The translations under genes and the position numbers were made by a program. Positions 8,450 through 17,003 of a stretch of DNA of 64,000 bases are shown here, piece after piece. Source of the stretch: Rahnella sikkimica (GTDB lineage Bacteria; Pseudomonadota; Gammaproteobacteria; Enterobacterales; Enterobacteriaceae); assembly GCF_002951615.1 (NCBI RefSeq), contig NZ_CP019062.1:496001-560000 (forward strand). The letters are read 5' to 3'. How positions within the stretch are numbered: the first letter of the stretch is position 1; each line of letters begins with the position of its first letter. A model generated the notes under the pieces. The model made no database searches. It was given only the letters and a program-made list of their open reading frames with translations, and was not told the DNA's origin.

Positions 8450-8908
8450 TTATTGCAGACGCGGGTCGAACATCATGGACTCGCGCTCTACGGAATCCAG
8501 CAACTGCGCGAAATCCGGATGTTGCGGATTGAGCAGCACATTATATTCCGTCGGGACAATGACCGACGGAACCCTCAGCCCGACGTATTCACCTTCAGCC
8601 AGCCACGCTTCACCCTGACGCTGCGTGCTGTCCGGCGGAGAAGGGCTGCGCCAGTCGGCCGCCAGTTCGTTGACTTCCAATGTGTCGAGCAGCGATTCCG
8701 GCACCTCAATACTGAGCAGCGTATATGAGCGCATCAGCATGCTGTTTTGCAAATGCACCAGAATTTCCAGAATCGCCAGCGAAATGCTGGTGGTCAGATA
8801 CACTACCGGCCTGCCGGGCGGGTTCCACCGGCCACCGTAAATCTGGGCACCGGCACCCGACCAGGCGGTGGCTAAATGTTGTGTCTGAACAATACGAAAC
8901 AGCTTCAA
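8450..8908 (-). CDS. RES-domain toxin (NAD+-degrading type)
   Basis: A 152-residue RES-family protein. The family-defining residues are visible: Arg27 in GGRWNPPG, Tyr37 in VVYLTT, Glu48 in LAILEILVHL and the serine in the later VPSVIVPTEYN. Characterised RES toxins consume NAD+ and stop growth; an Xre/ParS-type antitoxin neutralises them. The start is a TTG overlapping the antitoxin stop (TTGA), so translation is coupled and toxin output should be low relative to antitoxin. Confidence 0.92.
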   Translation of the reverse strand: MKLFRIVQTQHLATAWSGAGAQIYGGRWNPPGRPVVYLTTSISLAILEILVHLQNSMLMRSYTLLSIEVPESLLDTLEVNELAADWRSPSPPDSTQRQGEAWLAEGEYVGLRVPSVIVPTEYNVLLNPQHPDFAQLLDSVERESMMFDPRLQ

Positions 8909-9366
8909 CTGAATACCCCGTGCTGAAGACGGCCAATCAGCCGGTTCACTTCCACCGCGCCTGCTTCAGACGATAACAGCTCCAGCGGTCTTGACCCGGC
9001 CAGCGCCGGGGCCGGGCGGGTGATCCAGTCCAGCGCTGAAACACGGTCACCTTCAAACAGATCCGTAGCCGCATCAATCGTGCGAACCAGACGCGCCACG
9101 CGCTCACTTTCATCGCTTTTCAGCAACCCGTTTCCCGCTTTACGCCGCGCATAATTGCGCTCGTTAATTCCCATTATTTCCAGCAAAACCATTTTCGGCC
9201 ACCCCAGCTCTGTGTTCAGGCGGTTGATACTATCAACCGGAAAACCTTTCTGTATGGCATTTAGCAAACTGACTCCGCTGCCTGCGGGAAGCCCCGCAGA
9301 TTCCCACAGCGGCGTTGCAGGTTGTTTCATTTGGCTGGAAGACAGCCCGGTAATTTTTGAACTCAT
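8905..9366 (-). CDS. Xre/MbcA/ParS-family antitoxin of the RES toxin
   Basis: A 153-residue antitoxin: N-terminal helical DNA-binding region and C-terminal DUF2384-like (Xre-MbcA-ParS) domain around residues 90-150, ending in PLELLSSEAGAVEVNRLIGRL. It should bind and block the RES active site and repress its own promoter. The start at 9366 (GGAG about eight bases upstream) is chosen over an upstream in-frame ATG because that codon lies inside the right arm of the operator palindrome. It is first in a two-gene operon. Confidence 0.9.
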   Translation of the reverse strand: MSSKITGLSSSQMKQPATPLWESAGLPAGSGVSLLNAIQKGFPVDSINRLNTELGWPKMVLLEIMGINERNYARRKAGNGLLKSDESERVARLVRTIDAATDLFEGDRVSALDWITRPAPALAGSRPLELLSSEAGAVEVNRLIGRLQHGVFS

Positions 9367-9377
9367 GATGTCGGTCT

Positions 9378-9424
9378 CCGCACCGTTAATTGTCATAACT
9401 ATAGCATGACAATTAACGGTGCGG
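9378..9424. promoter_or_regulatory. Operator palindrome of the RES/Xre operon
   Basis: Perfect inverted repeat with 19-base arms (CCGCACCGTTAATTGTCAT at 9378-9396 and its complement at 9406-9424) and a nine-base spacer holding a TATAGT -10-like element on the minus strand. It sits directly before the antitoxin gene and is the obvious autorepression site. Confidence 0.85.
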
Positions 9425-9489
9425 TGCTTTTGTGAGCACGGTTACTTTCAGAGAGAAGACACATGAATGAAATGGCTGTGAAACATAAG

Positions 9490-9505
9490 TGTGATCAATG
9501 TCACG
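9490..9505 (+). promoter_or_regulatory. CRP site upstream of tsx
   Basis: TGTGA-N6-TCACG, a near-consensus CRP box about 215 bases before tsx. An overlapping inverted repeat TGATCAA/TTGATCA is present. E. coli tsx is known to be controlled by CRP with CytR and DeoR; possible CytR half sites (TGCA/GCAA) at about 9612-9637 are too weak to assert. Apart from this and the operator, the gap 9425-9717 shows no gene. Confidence 0.7.
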
Positions 9506-9717
9506 TTGATCATGTATCAGGATGAAACAGAAATTGACAAACCTTGACCAAATCTATTTATTAGCTAAGAAAAGTTAACTCTTGTAGGAAGTAACTGGAA
9601 ATTGCAGATTTTATGCACTAAGTGCAGCAATCGGTTGCGGATCACAGTTTTAGGGTTTTATTTATGCAACGTCTGAAAGTGGCAAGGCGTTGTCCCACCC
9701 CCGCTTCTGGTGAAAAT

Positions 9718-10605
9718 ATGAAAAATAAAATTATTGCAGCAGGCGCTTTGATGGCTTTGTCCTACAGCGCGACCGTGCTCGCTGATGATAGCAAGGGCGA
9801 ATTTGTTTCAGACTGGTGGCACCAGAGTGTCAACGTTGTAGGCAGCGCCGACACCCGTTTCGGACCGACTCTGCGTAACGATGTTTATCTTGAATATGAA
9901 GCGTTTGCGCACAAAGACTGGTTTGATTTCTACGGCTATATCGATATTCCTAAAACCTTCGGTGCGGGTAACGGTAACGACACCGGTATCTGGGACAAAA
10001 ACGGTTCTCCGCTGTTTATGGAAATCGAACCGCGTTTCTCTATCGATAAGCTGACCGGCACTGACCTGAGCTTTGGTCCGTTCAAAGAGTGGTACTTTGC
10101 GAACAACTATATCTACGATATGGGCCCGGACAGCAATAACCGTCAGAACACCTGGTACATGGGTCTGGGTACCGATATTGATACTCATCTGCCGATGAGC
10201 CTGTCTCTGAACGTGTATGCGAAATACCAGTGGGAAAACTACAGCGCAGCGAACGAAAACAGCTGGGACGGGTACCGTTTCAAAGTGAAATACTTCGTTC
10301 CTCTGACACAGCTGTGGGGCGGTAACCTGAGCTACATCGGGTTCACCAACTTCGACTGGGGCTCCACGCTGGGCAACGACGATTTCCGTGACCTGAACGG
10401 CAACAAAGCGCGTTCTAACAACTCAATCGCGTCCAGCCATATCCTCTCGCTGAACTACACACACTGGCATTATTCGTTCGTGGCGCGTTACTTCCACAAC
10501 GGCGGCCAATGGGCTGACGGCGCTGAGCTGAACTTCGGTAACGGTGATTTCAGCGTGAAATCTACCGGCTGGGGTTACTACGGCGTGATCGGTTACAACT
10601 TCTGA
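9718..10605 (+). CDS. tsx: Nucleoside-specific outer membrane channel Tsx
   Basis: A 295-residue outer membrane beta-barrel that tracks E. coli Tsx almost throughout ([46 protein letters not shown]). It lets nucleosides and deoxynucleosides cross the outer membrane. The start is the ATG at 9718, which begins a normal signal peptide ([22 protein letters not shown]); the longer frame would bury it. The C-terminal Phe is the barrel assembly signal. Functionally it feeds the inner-membrane nucleoside permeases and XapA encoded about 7 kb away. Confidence 0.96.
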   Translation: MKNKIIAAGALMALSYSATVLADDSKGEFVSDWWHQSVNVVGSADTRFGPTLRNDVYLEYEAFAHKDWFDFYGYIDIPKTFGAGNGNDTGIWDKNGSPLFMEIEPRFSIDKLTGTDLSFGPFKEWYFANNYIYDMGPDSNNRQNTWYMGLGTDIDTHLPMSLSLNVYAKYQWENYSAANENSWDGYRFKVKYFVPLTQLWGGNLSYIGFTNFDWGSTLGNDDFRDLNGNKARSNNSIASSHILSLNYTHWHYSFVARYFHNGGQWADGAELNFGNGDFSVKSTGWGYYGVIGYNF

Positions 10606-10623
10606 TTTCAGTTGTTAACCATG

Positions 10624-10649
10624 AAAACCCGGCTGATGCCGGGTTTTTT
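10624..10649 (+). terminator. Terminator of tsx
   Basis: Stem AAACCCGGC / GCCGGGTTT with a TGAT loop and a T run, 20 bases after the tsx stop. Confidence 0.9.
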
Positions 10650-10792
10650 GCGTTTCTGACCCCCTGATAATCCCGCGCATGACACATTTTTTTATCTATT
10701 GAGTGAAAAATGAACACAACTACAGGCGATCCTCTCGCGCCGTTGTGGCATAATGCGCGCCAAATCACATTTCCCAATGAAGAGCGAGCGTT

Positions 10793-12388
10793 GTGCTAAG
10801 TACTTACAACATCACCATGCAATTCGGCAGCAAGCCGTTATTTGAAAACATTAACGTCAAATTTGGCGGCGGTAACCGCTATGGCCTGATTGGCGCGAAC
10901 GGTTGTGGTAAATCCACTTTCATGAAAATCCTCGGTGGCGATTTAGTGCCATCCGGCGGCAACGTGGTTCTCGACCCGAACGAGCGTCTGGGTAAACTGC
11001 GCCAGGATCAGTTCGCATTCGAACAGTTCAGCGTTCTGGACACCGTGATCATGGGCCACGCCGAATTGTGGGAAGTGAAGGAAGAGCGCGACCGCATTTA
11101 TGCCATGGCAGAAATGAGCGAAGCAGACGGCTACAAAGTGGCTGATCTGGAAGTCGCTTACGGCGAGATGGACGGCTACAGCGCCGAATCCCGCGCCGGT
11201 GAACTGCTGCTGGGCGTGGGTATTCCCGTTGAGCAACATTATGGCCCGATGAGCGAAATCGCACCGGGCTTTAAACTGCGCGTATTGCTGGCGCAGGCAC
11301 TGTTCTCTGACCCGGAAATTCTGCTGCTCGACGAACCGACGAACAACCTGGACATCGATACTATTCGCTGGCTGGAGCAGGTGCTGAACGAGCGTAACAG
11401 CACCATGATCATCATTTCGCATGACCGTCACTTCCTGAACATGGTGTGTACGCACATGGCGGATCTGGACTACGGCGAATTGCGTGTTTATCCGGGCAAC
11501 TATGACGAATACATGACGGCGGCAACGCAGGCTCGTGAACTTCTGAGTGCCAACAACGCCAAGAAAAAAGCGCAAATTGCCGAGCTGCAATCGTTCGTCA
11601 GCCGCTTCAGCGCCAACGCCTCCAAATCTAAACAGGCAACTTCCCGTGCCCGTCAGATTGATAAAATTCAGCTCGACGAAATCAAAGCGTCCAGCCGCCA
11701 GAACCCTTACATGCGCTTTGAGCAGGACAAGAAATTGTTCCGTAACGCGCTGGAAGTGGAAAAAATCACCAAAGGTTTCGACAACGGCCCGTTGTTTAAA
11801 AACCTGGGCCTGATGCTGGAAGTCGGCGAGAAAGTCGCGATTCTGGGTGCTAACGGTATCGGTAAATCGACCCTGCTGAAAACGCTGGTCGGCGAGCACG
11901 AACCGGAAAGCGGTTCAGTGAAATGGTCTGAAAACTCAAAAATCGGTTACTACGCGCAGGATCACGAATACGAATTCGACGATAGCCTGAACGTGTTCGA
12001 CTGGATGAGTCAGTGGAAATCCGAGAAAGACGACGAGCAGGCCGTGCGCGGTGTTCTCGGGCGTCTGCTGTTCGGCCAGGACGACATCAAGAAGAAAGTG
12101 AAAGTGCTTTCCGGTGGTGAGAAAGGTCGTATGTTATTCGGGAAACTGATGATGCAACGTCCAAACATCCTGATCATGGATGAACCAACCAACCACCTGG
12201 ATATGGAATCTATCGAGTCACTGAACATGGCGCTGGAAATGTACGAAGGCACGCTGATCTTCGTTTCCCATGACCGTGAATTCGTGAGCTCGCTGGCGAC
12301 GCGTATTCTGGAAATGACGCCGACCCGTATCATCGACTTCTCCGGTAACTACGAAGATTACTTACGTAGTCAGGGTATTAATACCTAA
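10793..12388 (+). CDS. ybiT: ABC-F ATPase YbiT
   Basis: A 531-residue ABC-F protein, nearly identical in layout to E. coli YbiT (530). Two ATP-binding domains without membrane segments: Walker [10 protein letters not shown] near residue 36 and GANGIGKST near 352, with [11 protein letters not shown] and [11 protein letters not shown] as Walker B regions. A charged linker follows the first domain. ABC-F proteins act on the ribosome, sensing or relieving stalled states. The start is a GTG at 10793 with GAAGAGCGAG upstream. Single-gene unit with its own terminator. Confidence 0.96.
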   Translation: MLSTYNITMQFGSKPLFENINVKFGGGNRYGLIGANGCGKSTFMKILGGDLVPSGGNVVLDPNERLGKLRQDQFAFEQFSVLDTVIMGHAELWEVKEERDRIYAMAEMSEADGYKVADLEVAYGEMDGYSAESRAGELLLGVGIPVEQHYGPMSEIAPGFKLRVLLAQALFSDPEILLLDEPTNNLDIDTIRWLEQVLNERNSTMIIISHDRHFLNMVCTHMADLDYGELRVYPGNYDEYMTAATQARELLSANNAKKKAQIAELQSFVSRFSANASKSKQATSRARQIDKIQLDEIKASSRQNPYMRFEQDKKLFRNALEVEKITKGFDNGPLFKNLGLMLEVGEKVAILGANGIGKSTLLKTLVGEHEPESGSVKWSENSKIGYYAQDHEYEFDDSLNVFDWMSQWKSEKDDEQAVRGVLGRLLFGQDDIKKKVKVLSGGEKGRMLFGKLMMQRPNILIMDEPTNHLDMESIESLNMALEMYEGTLIFVSHDREFVSSLATRILEMTPTRIIDFSGNYEDYLRSQGINT

Positions 12389-12403
12389 TCGTTGATTCTG
12401 AAT

Positions 12404-12438
12404 AAAAGGCCGTAACGGTTAACGTTGCGGCCTTTTTT
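12404..12438 (+). terminator. Terminator of ybiT
   Basis: Stem AAAAGGCCGTAACG / CGTTGCGGCCTTTT (one mismatch) followed by T residues. Confidence 0.9.
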
Positions 12439-12465
12439 TATGTCTCAGAAATAATGTTTTAGAAT

Positions 12466-12491
12466 TCAATATATAAACTCTTTTATATTGA
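12466..12491. promoter_or_regulatory. AT-rich inverted repeat before the toxin cassette
   Basis: Perfect eight-base arms TCAATATA / TATATTGA separated by ten bases, in an AT-rich stretch (12440-12600) between the ybiT terminator and the toxin cassette. It may be an operator or promoter element. The rest of this 346-base gap has only the small frame at 12628. Confidence 0.4.
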
Positions 12492-12627
12492 TGAGGTGAA
12501 TGAATTAAATAATATAGCTGCATAATAAAAGTTATAGGCTTGAATTTCAAAAAATTCAGGAACAAACTTAACCTATCTTACGTTCAACGGAAAAACACAG
12601 GGACTGATCTCTGGTGGATGTTATTTT

Positions 12628-12720
12628 ATGGATTCAATGGGTAATTTGGAACTGCACCGCATTAATAACGCTATTACAGGCACCAGCGCTTACAGCCTGT
12701 CGAATGAACGCGTTGATTGA
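12628..12720 (+). CDS. Small open frame of 30 residues, possible leader or remnant
   Basis: Thirty codons from an ATG at 12628 to a TGA at 12720, ending ...SLSNERVD. It has no good ribosome site. Its stop overlaps a TTG from which the next gene frame is open, and the better-supported start of that gene is 15 bases later. It may be a coupling leader, or the tail of a lost upstream gene. I recognise no family. Confidence 0.3.
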   Translation: MDSMGNLELHRINNAITGTSAYSLSNERVD

Positions 12721-12734
12721 TCAGGGATGAAAAA

Positions 12735-13622
12735 ATGACAGAACTCAGAGGTGCGGATTACTGGCGGCGGATGAATGAAAGTAAACGCATATTGCGCGGA
12801 GAAGACGCATTCAGTTCTTTCCCGAGTATGAACCCGTTGCAACGGGATATGACTTTCGCGAATGGCAGCTTCATTACCGAAAGTCGTTACATCATGTTGC
12901 TTACGCTGGAGGAGGCGGAGAAAGTCACCGATGAACTGCTCGGTAATGTAGACAAGTTTTTTTCCTACAAACTGGCTCCCGGTAACATCAAAGATATTAT
13001 GGAGGGCAGCAGCAGTATTGGCAAACTGATGACTTTCGAGAATTCAGCGGGAGAAATCGCATTTCGTTTTAAGTCGCTTGGTATCAGAGCGATTGAATAC
13101 ACCTTTAAGGGTAAGACTTACATCAAAATAACCGGCTATCCGGGCATGCGCCGTATTCTGGAAGGCACACGATATGCAATTGACCATCCGCAAATGCTGG
13201 AAATGGGTATCGGGATCCGCGGGCTGGGGAGTGCGCTGATTAAAGGCACAAAATTCTGTATTTTTGCCTCACTGGCGTGGCGTGTCATCGAACTGATCTT
13301 TAAATCCGACTACGACCTTGTCGATTTTCTTATCGATATTACGGTGGATGCAGCGAAGGCAGTTGTGGCGAGTGTGGTTATTGGTGTTATTGCAGGTGTA
13401 TTGACTTTAGGCGGTGTACCAATAGTTATTACTGCAGGCATTGTCATTATCGTAGGTATATATCTAAATATCAAGTTAAACGAAATAGATGACACGCTGG
13501 GATTATCAGCAAGTTTAAAGGAAAAGTTGCGGCTTGCATTAATTGATTATCAAAGAGTTAACGAGTGGGATTTTAGATACTCAGAGCCACTGTTTAACTA
13601 CTCATTAGGGATGGGGTATTAA
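12735..13622 (+). CDS. YafU-like candidate membrane-active toxin
   Basis: A 295-residue protein. Residues 1-150 are soluble-looking and unrecognised. Residues about 175-250 are hydrophobic, with helices at 181-195 and around 212-250 (AVVASVVIGVIAG, VPIVITAGIVIIVGIYL). From DLVDFLIDITVDAAKAVV to LNEIDDTLGLSASLKEKLRLAL it resembles E. coli YafU, a poorly understood inner membrane protein encoded near an rhs remnant (from memory of that sequence). No signal peptide is seen. Base composition drops toward AT in the second half. It is directly followed by a membrane protein two bases downstream, the arrangement of a pore-forming effector and its immunity gene. The start at 12735 has AGGG upstream; a TTG at 12717 is the alternative. 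Toxic activity is inference. Confidence 0.6.
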   Translation: MTELRGADYWRRMNESKRILRGEDAFSSFPSMNPLQRDMTFANGSFITESRYIMLLTLEEAEKVTDELLGNVDKFFSYKLAPGNIKDIMEGSSSIGKLMTFENSAGEIAFRFKSLGIRAIEYTFKGKTYIKITGYPGMRRILEGTRYAIDHPQMLEMGIGIRGLGSALIKGTKFCIFASLAWRVIELIFKSDYDLVDFLIDITVDAAKAVVASVVIGVIAGVLTLGGVPIVITAGIVIIVGIYLNIKLNEIDDTLGLSASLKEKLRLALIDYQRVNEWDFRYSEPLFNYSLGMGY

Positions 13623-13623
13623 A

Positions 13624-14079
13624 ATGAATAAAAAATATATTCAACAATGGCTGATTTTCAAGGGTGGGGCTATTATCTTAATAGCGGCTTCTTTGTGTTA
13701 TATTTATGGTGTTAATGACTTAATGGAGACTTTTAATACCAAATCGTTATTTATTTTGAGTGATATCATTGAATATAGCGGCAAGGTAATAATATGTGCA
13801 AGCGGAATTCCATTATTTATATGGGTGTTATTTTTTGCATTAAAAATGCTTTTTAAGAAAGGTATTGAACCCTTTAAAAAATACACTACGATTGGTTATG
13901 TCTGGATGGTTGTTAGTGTATTGTCTTTTATTTTAGGTTTTATCATATCCTTCATTATTCCTTTTATCTTAATGGCGTCGCCTTATACCTCATGTAATAT
14001 AGGAAAGTATAGTAATTATTATGTAATCACCCCGAGTTTGTGTAAAACCATTGATCCTGATGAATGGAAAAAAAGATGA
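13624..14079 (+). CDS. Four-helix membrane protein, probable immunity protein (DUF1240-like)
   Basis: A 151-residue integral membrane protein with about four hydrophobic segments (residues 12-28, 40-58, 60-76, 92-118) and a short C-terminal tail with paired cysteines (SPYTSCNIGKY...SLCKTID). This layout resembles the DUF1240 family of enterobacterial membrane proteins; the assignment is from memory. It starts two bases after the toxin stop and is strongly AT-rich, as immunity genes often are. It probably protects the inner membrane from the protein encoded upstream. Confidence 0.6.
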   Translation: MNKKYIQQWLIFKGGAIILIAASLCYIYGVNDLMETFNTKSLFILSDIIEYSGKVIICASGIPLFIWVLFFALKMLFKKGIEPFKKYTTIGYVWMVVSVLSFILGFIISFIIPFILMASPYTSCNIGKYSNYYVITPSLCKTIDPDEWKKR

Positions 14080-14378
14080 AAAGATCCATACTTTCAAAAT
14101 GGTTAACATTTAAAGCAGGGGGCTGCTTTTGTAATGGTTTTTCTAAAAAAGGTATCGGTCCTTTAAAAACATCGACTGCTTTAGGTCATGTATGGGGGAC
14201 GCTGAGTATGGTATCCATCTGTAAAGGCTTAATTGCATCTTTCGTCATCCCTTTTGTCCTGTTGGCCTCACCGTATACAAACTGCCGCGAGGGAAAACTC
14301 AGCGCTTACTATGTTCTCGATCCGCAACTCTGCAAAACCATTACGCCGGAATACTGGCAATCGTATGATGATAAATAA
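14076..14378 (+). CDS. Internally deleted paralogue of the preceding immunity protein
   Basis: A 100-residue frame starting at an ATG overlapping the previous stop (ATGA). Its first 16 residues (KWLTFKAGG) and its C-terminal 75 residues (KKGIGPLK..., SPYTNC, QLCKTI) align with the gene before it, but about 55 residues covering the first transmembrane helices are missing in frame. It is less AT-rich than its neighbour. It is either a decayed duplicate or a shortened immunity variant. An upstream ATG at 14064 is possible but would overlap more. Confidence 0.6.
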   Translation: MKRSILSKWLTFKAGGCFCNGFSKKGIGPLKTSTALGHVWGTLSMVSICKGLIASFVIPFVLLASPYTNCREGKLSAYYVLDPQLCKTITPEYWQSYDDK

Positions 14379-14389
14379 CTTCAATGTTT

Positions 14390-14414
14390 AACGGGCGCAG
14401 ATAAACCGCCCGTT
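14390..14414. terminator. Hairpin between the toxin cassette and moeB
   Basis: Arms AACGGGCG / CGCCCGTT with a nine-base loop, between converging genes. There is no long T run on either strand, so terminator strength is doubtful. Confidence 0.5.
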
Positions 14415-14446
14415 ATATCCGTAGCTTTGTAGCGCCTGACTTTCCA

Positions 14447-15208
14447 TCAGCAATCCCCGCACACCTCACAACCCGGATCTTTCATCAGGTTCATCTGGCG
14501 AAATTGCAGCGTCATGGCGTCGTACATCAGCAGTTTTCCGCGTGGCGTTTCGCCGAAGTGGGTCAGCAGCTTGATGGTTTCCATAGCCTGTAAGCTGCCG
14601 ATGATGCCGACCAGCGGTGACATCACACCGGCTTCGACGCAGGTCAGCGCGTTTTCGCCAAACAGACGACTCAGGCAACGGTAGCAGGGTTCATCAGGCT
14701 GATAAGTAAACACGCTAAGCTGTCCCTCCATGCGGATGGCAGCGCCGGACACCAGCGGTTTGTTCTGTGCAAAACATTGCTGATTGAGCTGGTTTCGCGT
14801 CGTGACGTTGTCGGTGCAATCGACAACGATGTCGCAGGCGGCAATCATTTCGCGCAGCATGTCGTCATCCGCCTGAGCATCAACCTGATTCAGCTGAATG
14901 TGCGGGTTAATTGCCGCCAGCGCCAGCGCGGCAGAACCCACTTTTGACATGCCAATACGCGCGTCGGTGTGCAACGTCTGGCGCTGTAAATTGGACAGTG
15001 AAACGGTGTCGAAATCCAGCAAGGTCAGCGTGCCCGTTCCGGCAGCCGCCAGATATTGCGCCGCCGCACAGCCCAGACCGCCCAGGCCGACAATCAGCGC
15101 GTGGCTGGCTTTCAGCTTTTCCTGCGCATCAAAATCAAACCCTTTCAGGACGATCTGGCGGTTATAACGCAGGGTTTCGGCGTCAGTCAGTTCCGGCAGC
15201 GTTGCCAT
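14447..15208 (-). CDS. moeB: Molybdopterin-synthase adenylyltransferase MoeB
   Basis: A 253-residue ThiF/E1-like enzyme. It adenylates the C-terminal glycine of MoaD so that sulfur can be loaded for molybdopterin synthesis. Visible are the nucleotide loop GLGGLGCAAAQYL near residue 42, the DCTDN motif near 130, and two zinc cysteine pairs (CYRC near 172 and CEVC near the C terminus). The start follows the moeA stop by two bases, as in the E. coli moeAB operon. Confidence 0.96.
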   Translation of the reverse strand: MATLPELTDAETLRYNRQIVLKGFDFDAQEKLKASHALIVGLGGLGCAAAQYLAAAGTGTLTLLDFDTVSLSNLQRQTLHTDARIGMSKVGSAALALAAINPHIQLNQVDAQADDDMLREMIAACDIVVDCTDNVTTRNQLNQQCFAQNKPLVSGAAIRMEGQLSVFTYQPDEPCYRCLSRLFGENALTCVEAGVMSPLVGIIGSLQAMETIKLLTHFGETPRGKLLMYDAMTLQFRQMNLMKDPGCEVCGDC

Positions 15209-15210
15209 GA

Positions 15211-16452
15211 TCAGCTCCGAAGCAGGGCGTTGAAAGGTTCGATTTCCACGATTTCGCCCGCGGCGACGTTTTCACGCTCGCGTTCGAGCACCACAAAACA
15301 GTTCGCCAGGCTGAATGAGCTGAAGACGTGCGAACCCTGATGGCCGGTTGTGCGCACTTCAAGCTCGCCTCCGGCGTTCGTGCTGAAAATCCCGCGCTGG
15401 AAATCAAGACGTCCGGCGGATTTCTTCAGTGGCGTCACGGCTTTCGCTTTCAGACGCGGCGGGAACTGCCAGGCGGTGTGGCCGGAAAGTTGCGCGATAA
15501 ACGGTTGCACCAGCTGATAAAACGTCAGCGCAGCGGAAACCGGATTGCCCGGCAGGCCGCAGAACCAACTGTTCTGCAATTTGCCGAAAGCGAAAGGTTT
15601 GCCCGGTTTCATCGCCAGTTTCCAGAAGCCAATCTCACCCAGTTCATCGAGCATTTGCTTGGTGTAATCAGCTTCGCCAACTGAAACGCCGCCGCTGGAA
15701 ATCACCAGATCGGCAAATGTGTTGGCTTCTTCAAAAGCTTTGCGCAGCGCCTGCGGATCGTCGCGGATAATCCCCAAATCCAGCACGGTGCAGCCGAGTT
15801 GTTCGAGCATCAGACGTACGGCGAAACGGTTGGTGTCGTAAATCTGGCCTTCCTCTAACGGCGTGCCGACCGGTTGCAGTTCGTCGCCGGTCGAAAACAC
15901 CGCGACTTTCAGCGCCTTCCACACGTTAACTTCCGTCACGCCCAGAGAGGCCAGCAGCGGTAATTCAGCCGCGCCGAGACGCACACCGGCAGGCAGTACG
16001 CTGTCACCTTGCTTAATGTCGTCGCCGGTCAGACGGATATTCTGGCCTTTATGCACTTCTGCGGTGAAGCGCACGCCTGCATCGGAGATATCGGCCTGTT
16101 CCTGCATGATGACCGCGTCAGCACCTTGCGGAACCGGTGCGCCGGTCATGATGCGGATACAGGTTCCGGCAGGCCATTCACCGTGGAAAGGTGCACCGGC
16201 AAAGGCTTTACCTGCAACGGGCAGAACCGCGTCTGCGTGCAAATCAGCGCAGCGCACAGCGTAACCGTCCATCGCGGCATTATCGAAAGGTGGAACGAAA
16301 AGAGGGGATTTCACCGGCGTGGCGGTAATGCGGCCTGCGGCGTCGGCGAGCGGGAGAGATTCGCTGTCTTTCTCGGTTTTAGGCGGAACATAAGCGCGCA
16401 TTTTTTGCAGCGCTTCTTCCAGCGAGATCAAACCGGCAGTATTGAATTCCAT
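15211..16452 (-). CDS. moeA: Molybdopterin molybdotransferase MoeA
   Basis: A 413-residue protein with the MoeA domain order: N-terminal linker and domain II, the MoCF-type domain III with TGDELQPVG and [12 protein letters not shown], and a C-terminal beta domain. It inserts molybdate into adenylylated molybdopterin. [12 protein letters not shown] near residue 57 is the family signature. The ATG at 16452 is chosen over a longer frame because AAAGGAA lies about six bases upstream and the sequence [15 protein letters not shown] matches the known N terminus. Confidence 0.96.
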   Translation of the reverse strand: MEFNTAGLISLEEALQKMRAYVPPKTEKDSESLPLADAAGRITATPVKSPLFVPPFDNAAMDGYAVRCADLHADAVLPVAGKAFAGAPFHGEWPAGTCIRIMTGAPVPQGADAVIMQEQADISDAGVRFTAEVHKGQNIRLTGDDIKQGDSVLPAGVRLGAAELPLLASLGVTEVNVWKALKVAVFSTGDELQPVGTPLEEGQIYDTNRFAVRLMLEQLGCTVLDLGIIRDDPQALRKAFEEANTFADLVISSGGVSVGEADYTKQMLDELGEIGFWKLAMKPGKPFAFGKLQNSWFCGLPGNPVSAALTFYQLVQPFIAQLSGHTAWQFPPRLKAKAVTPLKKSAGRLDFQRGIFSTNAGGELEVRTTGHQGSHVFSSFSLANCFVVLERERENVAAGEIVEIEPFNALLRS

Positions 16453-16697
16453 GAAAATTCCTTTGAGGTTCACCCCGGCGGAACGGGTGTTTTCACCGGA
16501 ACCGGACGGGGAATTGAAGCATGGGCACAGTATGACAGAGAAACGCGGCGAACCAAAAATTGCCGGAGGCGTAAAATCATCGTAGGGATTCCTGAAAAAT
16601 TGAGATCGATCCCAAAATTAACAATGTAACGCAGGTATGATGGTTTCCGTTATTTGTGACTTGTGTCACACAACTGTCAAATATACAGGAATAACCG

Positions 16698-16931
16698 GTG
16701 CTTAAAAAAAATCGCCATCAGGCCATCCTTCAGTTGATAGAACAGCATGAAGTGTTACAGGTTAGCGAACTGGCACAATCGCTGGATGTGAGTCTTGAAA
16801 CCATTCGTCGAGACCTGAGTGAAATGCAGGATAAAGGGTTGATTCTGCGTCGTCACGGCCGCGCCCGTCGTCTGGTTGCTCAACCTGAAACATCCTGGCT
16901 AAACAGTTTGCAGCGCTGCCCGCAGCTTTAA
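16698..16931 (+). CDS. HTH-only DeoR-family protein
   Basis: A 77-residue protein with a complete DeoR-type helix-turn-helix (residues 5-55: RHQAILQLIEQHEV, VSELAQSLDVSLETIRRDL) and then a short unrelated tail. Normal DeoR regulators are about 250 residues with a sugar-phosphate-sensing domain, which is absent here. The GTG start has a good AGGA site and a strong terminator follows, so it looks like an expressed small gene rather than random decay. It is divergent from moeA and next to the nucleoside island. It could be a free-standing DNA-binding protein or a truncation. Confidence 0.72.
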   Translation: MLKKNRHQAILQLIEQHEVLQVSELAQSLDVSLETIRRDLSEMQDKGLILRRHGRARRLVAQPETSWLNSLQRCPQL

Positions 16932-16950
16932 TCACGGCAGTGAAATAAGA

Positions 16951-16983
16951 AAAGGGAAGGCTCCGAGGAGTCTTCCCTTTTTT
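16951..16983. terminator. Bidirectional terminator
   Basis: Stem AAAGGGAAG / CTTCCCTTT with an inner CTCC/GGAG stem, flanked by A run and T run. It serves the HTH gene on the + strand and the permease gene on the minus strand. Confidence 0.88.
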
Positions 16984-17003
16984 ATGTTTAAAACTGACAG
17001 AAA

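Noticed and set aside
9463..9525. Twenty-codon frame (MNEMAVKHKCDQCHVDHVSG) before tsx with a fair ribosome site
   Set aside because: It overlaps the CRP box TGTGA-N6-TCACG, which explains the sequence better; no homologue known to me.
10943..11899. 318-codon minus-strand frame opposite ybiT
   Set aside because: Shadow of ybiT, rich in Gln/His/Phe from reversed codons; no ribosome site.
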